Notes under the pieces: model-generated
Told to the model about the DNA's origin: nothing
The model's database searches: none
What the model saw: the letters and a program-made list of their open reading frames with translations, nothing else
Position numbers and translations under genes: made by a program
Source: Leptospira sp.
GTDB taxonomy: Bacteria; Spirochaetota; Leptospiria; Leptospirales; Leptospiraceae
Length of the DNA stretch: 8,883 nt
Assembly (NCBI GenBank): GCA_025457985.1
Contig: JALOTI010000053.1
Coordinates: 1 to 8,883 of the forward strand
Direction of reading: 5' to 3'
In this document: positions 6,792 to 8,883 of the stretch, in pieces
How the letters are laid out: the number at the start of each line of letters is the position of its first letter
Numbering within the stretch: position 1 is the stretch's first letter

Positions 6792-7929
6792 CTACTTTTT
6801 TCCAATAGCTAAAAAAGGAAGGAAAGTATCCTCGGACCTCCGGAAACATCCAATCTCTATCTTCCGAAATACCCGTATAATGCAGATTTGTTGGGTGTTC
6901 TTTAAAGTAAAATTTAGCTTCGCTAGAAAACTTATTTTTTAGTTCCGAAAATTCGCCAACAAACAACTTTAAGTTGGGAATATTCCTTCCTAAGTCCCAT
7001 ACAAAATCCAAAGTCATATCTGAGACAGGAAACCGATCAAAAAGTTTGGGCTCAAGCACCAAAACCTTTTCTCCCGCTTCTTCTTTATGCCAGAGAGGAT
7101 CCAAATTGTAAAAATCATATAAAAAAACTGTTCTAGCAGAAAAGTCTAAGAAAGGACTAAAACTTTGATCGATACTGTTCATCAGCCCATTACGGATTGC
7201 CCAATCTTTGAGATTAGTTTCGAGTCCCATTTCTTTTTTAGATATCTTCGATTGTAAGATTTTTGGAACTATATCGTTACCCATTAAAAATTCGTACGTA
7301 TTGTCCAGGTATGTGCCTTGTTCGGATGCATGCAAATAACGATTGATATTTTCTTGGTTGGCGAAGTACTTTTTGTTGCTAAATGAACCAGCCACCCATT
7401 GCCAAGAACATACATTACTTGCAGGGTCTGCATCTTTTAAATAGTAAAACATCCATTCAGATGGTAACTCCCAATATGCACCTGCAATATTGCAAACAAT
7501 CGATGCAATATACATTCTTACGTGGTTGTGTAAATAACCTGTTTTATAAAAATCTAAGATTTCTTTATTGAGTGAATCAATTCCCATCTCTCCCAGAAAC
7601 ACAGATTTTGGAAATTCTCGGTGTTTGACAAATGATTGTTCATTTTTTAAATCTTGGAACAGATGATCTTTTTTTTCCCACCAAAGATTTTGGTAGTATT
7701 CTCGCCAAGCAAGCTCTTGGATAAATTTGGAAATTTTGTAGTGTTTGAAGCCTTTTTGCAATACATGATCTAACACGTATTTGGAGGAAATCACTCCTCT
7801 CGAAATATAGGGTGAAAGTTTTGTAACGTCGCCATCAATATAGTTTCTACTCGAACCGTACTTAACCGGATCGATCGCATCCACCCGTTTTTCTATTTGG
7901 GAAAATTCCCAAGGAAAAGAAACATCCAA
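6736..7929 (-). CDS. Photolyase/cryptochrome-like FAD-binding protein without the N-terminal antenna domain
   Basis: Residues 20-215 carry the FAD-binding core of the DNA photolyase/cryptochrome superfamily: KLSPYISRG (37-45), FIQELAWREYY (69-79), GYLHNHVRM (131-139) and NVCSWQW (172-178). Glu72 and Trp75 align with E. coli PhrB Glu274 and Trp277, which contact substrate; Asn172 aligns with Asn378 near the flavin. Trp153 and Trp176 have the same 23-residue spacing as Trp359 and Trp382 of the electron-transfer triad; a third Trp is not evident. His136 replaces PhrB Arg342. The usual N-terminal antenna domain of about 130 residues is absent. Instead residues 265-375 form a region with strand-like segments (TVFLYDFY, KVLVLEP, LKLFVGEF). 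I recall similar proteins of about 430 residues in Bacteroidetes. UV-damage repair or light sensing is inferred, not shown. The start is TTG at 7929, since the frame has TGA at 7935 and no ATG until residue 115. Confidence 0.87.
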   Translation of the reverse strand: MDVSFPWEFSQIEKRVDAIDPVKYGSSRNYIDGDVTKLSPYISRGVISSKYVLDHVLQKGFKHYKISKFIQELAWREYYQNLWWEKKDHLFQDLKNEQSFVKHREFPKSVFLGEMGIDSLNKEILDFYKTGYLHNHVRMYIASIVCNIAGAYWELPSEWMFYYLKDADPASNVCSWQWVAGSFSNKKYFANQENINRYLHASEQGTYLDNTYEFLMGNDIVPKILQSKISKKEMGLETNLKDWAIRNGLMNSIDQSFSPFLDFSARTVFLYDFYNLDPLWHKEEAGEKVLVLEPKLFDRFPVSDMTLDFVWDLGRNIPNLKLFVGEFSELKNKFSSEAKFYFKEHPTNLHYTGISEDRDWMFPEVRGYFPSFFSYWKKVEKKYFENKSGQPSLFPDL

Positions 7930-7932
7930 AAT

Positions 7933-8565
7933 TCACTCCCATTCGATCATTCGAACGACATCTTTTAGACAGTCCTCTCTCCCGTTAGCCTCATTTTTTA
8001 CAGATGCCAAACCAGAATACCAGGATCCGTTCGGATACTTAAGATCCACCCAATATGAAAATAAATTGGCAACTCCATTCGAATTTTTGATCTCAAAACT
8101 AAGCAACTGTAAGTCTGCAAGGCCCGTTTCTTTATAGAATGTTTCTCCTGTTTTAGTTCTTATGCGAATTTTTTTAGGAACAAGTTCATAACTTATTCCT
8201 TTTTTATCTTCCCGCTTTTGTTTGAATTCCCAGTTATCAATTTTTAGAGAGTCTATCTCCGAGAGATTTAACTTTTTTTTGTATAAAATTCCATCTTTGG
8301 TATGTTCAAATTGAATCACCTCTTGTTTGTTCGGTGATTCTCCTCTCACTGTTCTGCCATCACAAAGAGTGAGTGTCAATACCGAGTATTCCTTTTTCGT
8401 AGTGTCCCCTCGGGCATTTCGGTCATCCTTTTTATCTTCCATTGGCGTATTAGGAAGAGTCGGCTCTTTGGGAATTCGGGGTTGCCCTGTGACTCCCCTT
8501 GTGAAAACAAAAAAACATAGATTCAGAAGGAAAAGAAAGAGTCGCAATCGCTTCGAGAACTTCAT
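7933..8565 (-). CDS. Small exported protein of unknown function
   Basis: From the ATG at 8565 this is a 210-residue protein with a clear export signal: MKFSKRLR, then a hydrophobic stretch (FLFLLNLCFFVF) and a likely signal peptidase I site near GVTG-Q, about 26-27 residues in. The only Cys in the hydrophobic core is preceded by Leu rather than a small residue, so a lipoprotein is unlikely. A proline- and charge-rich spacer (RIPKEPTLPNTP and on) leads to a beta-rich domain opening with TLTLCDGRTVRGE, a pattern seen in small barrel-like domains, then a repeated strand-like region around RIRTKTGETFYKE. I cannot name a family. An ATG at 8583 would add seven residues but has no ribosome site, whereas AAAGG precedes 8565, so 8565 is preferred. 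Its TGA is in the same frame as the downstream photolyase-like gene, three bases before that gene's start. A periplasmic or outer-envelope location is inferred. Confidence 0.75.
   Translation of the reverse strand: MKFSKRLRLFLFLLNLCFFVFTRGVTGQPRIPKEPTLPNTPMEDKKDDRNARGDTTKKEYSVLTLTLCDGRTVRGESPNKQEVIQFEHTKDGILYKKKLNLSEIDSLKIDNWEFKQKREDKKGISYELVPKKIRIRTKTGETFYKETGLADLQLLSFEIKNSNGVANLFSYWVDLKYPNGSWYSGLASVKNEANGREDCLKDVVRMIEWE
7936..7940 (-). promoter_or_regulatory. Ribosome binding site (GGGAG) that fixes the TTG start
   Basis: GGGAG on the minus strand lies in the last sense codons (Trp-Glu) of the exported-protein gene. It is six bases from the TTG at 7929 and only three from an in-frame ATT at 7932. 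This spacing supports the TTG start and indicates translational coupling across the TGA. Confidence 0.6.
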
Positions 8566-8572
8566 ATCTTGA

Positions 8573-8577
8573 CCTTT
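8573..8577 (-). promoter_or_regulatory. Ribosome binding site (AAAGG) of the exported-protein gene
   Basis: AAAGG on the minus strand is seven bases before the ATG at 8565. It decides between the starts at 8565 and 8583, because the latter lies upstream of it and has no purine-rich site of its own. Confidence 0.5.
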
Positions 8578-8581
8578 ATCC

Positions 8582-8883
8582 ATGGATGAATTTTTATCAG
8601 CAACTTTTCAGACCCTCCCCCTTCCGCTTTTGATTCTTATTATTCTGGGTTCCATTCTGGTATTGGGATAGGCAGCGGTTGTTCTTGTCGATGAAGCAGT
8701 CTCACTTTCCACCAAGTGGGGTGTTCCTAAAATGATTGTGGGTGCCACCATTGTTAGTCTCGGGACAACACTCCCCGAAGTCTCTGTTTCCGTTTTGTCT
8801 GCTTTGGATGGAAACCCAGGAATTGCACTGGGAAATGCCGTGGGTTCGATTATTTGTGATACGGGCCTTATCCTTGGGATTGC
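8582..8883 (+). pseudogene. Na+/Ca2+ exchanger (CaCA)-type antiporter, 5' part, interrupted by in-frame TAG
   Basis: Translation from the ATG at 8582 gives a hydrophobic first helix (LPLPLLILIILGSILVLG), then TAG at 8669-8671, then without any frame change [30 protein letters not shown] (codons 54-66) and [16 protein letters not shown] up to the window edge. The downstream part matches the alpha-1 repeat of cation/Ca2+ exchangers, where G-T-(S/T)-x-P-E and G-N-x-x-G-S line the ion path in the inner membrane. Relatives usually read GK(G/S/A)AD or similar where the TAG falls, so AAG or TGG changed to TAG by one base is plausible. The next in-frame ATG (8732) would remove the first helix. Either the gene is recently inactivated or the base is a sequencing error; stop readthrough is a remote option. 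No ribosome site is evident before 8582. The 3' end is outside the window. Confidence 0.75.

Noticed and set aside
8534..8548. Possible lipobox around the Cys in the signal sequence of the exported protein
   Set aside because: The residue before the Cys is Leu and the Cys sits in the middle of the hydrophobic core, not at its end, so lipidation is unlikely.
8327..8572. Rightward open frame of 81 codons ending next to the exchanger start
   Set aside because: It is antisense to the N-terminal half and signal peptide of the exported-protein gene, and its basic tail is the complement of that signal sequence.

Overview
The window is AT-rich, densely packed bacterial DNA. The AvtA-type aminotransferase, the long lineage-specific membrane protein, the small exported protein and the gene style together suggest a Leptospira-like spirochaete, perhaps a free-living one. 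This is an impression from protein resemblance; no search was run, and there is no rRNA or tRNA to anchor the taxonomy.

Layout. Positions 1-662 (minus strand) hold the N-terminal 220 codons of a DegT/DnrJ/EryC1-type sugar aminotransferase homologue that runs off the left edge. It has Asn at the position where this family carries its PLP-binding lysine. A 144-base divergent promoter region (663-806) separates it from a rightward cluster. That cluster is avtA (valine-pyruvate aminotransferase, 807-2057), a 775-residue membrane-hairpin protein of unknown function that starts on the base after the avtA stop codon (2058-4385), and, 50 bases on, a fold-type-I Orn/Lys/Arg decarboxylase closest to lysine decarboxylases (4436-6700).

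The cluster ends at an apparent bidirectional terminator (about 6706-6791) facing a leftward pair. The first gene of that pair encodes a small exported protein (7933-8565). The second encodes a photolyase/cryptochrome-like FAD protein (6736-7929) that lacks the usual N-terminal antenna domain and instead has a C-terminal region that may be alpha/beta. The pair is tightly coupled: the ribosome binding site of the photolyase-like gene lies in the last codons of the exported-protein gene, and its start is a TTG three bases after the TGA. To the right, reading rightward from 8582, is the 5' part of a Na+/Ca2+ exchanger-type (CaCA) gene interrupted by an in-frame TAG at 8669-8671. It is either a pseudogene or a one-base sequence problem.

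How the genes relate. The rightward cluster joins amino-acid transamination (alanine/valine) to amino-acid decarboxylation (diamine production and possibly acid resistance), with an unknown inner-membrane protein between them. The leftward pair couples an envelope protein to a light- or DNA-repair-related flavoprotein with no obvious biochemical link. No CRISPR array, insertion sequence, tRNA, rRNA or prophage gene was seen. The points most worth following up are the lysine-less DegT homologue, the rearranged photolyase architecture, the exchanger nonsense codon and the unknown 775-residue protein.
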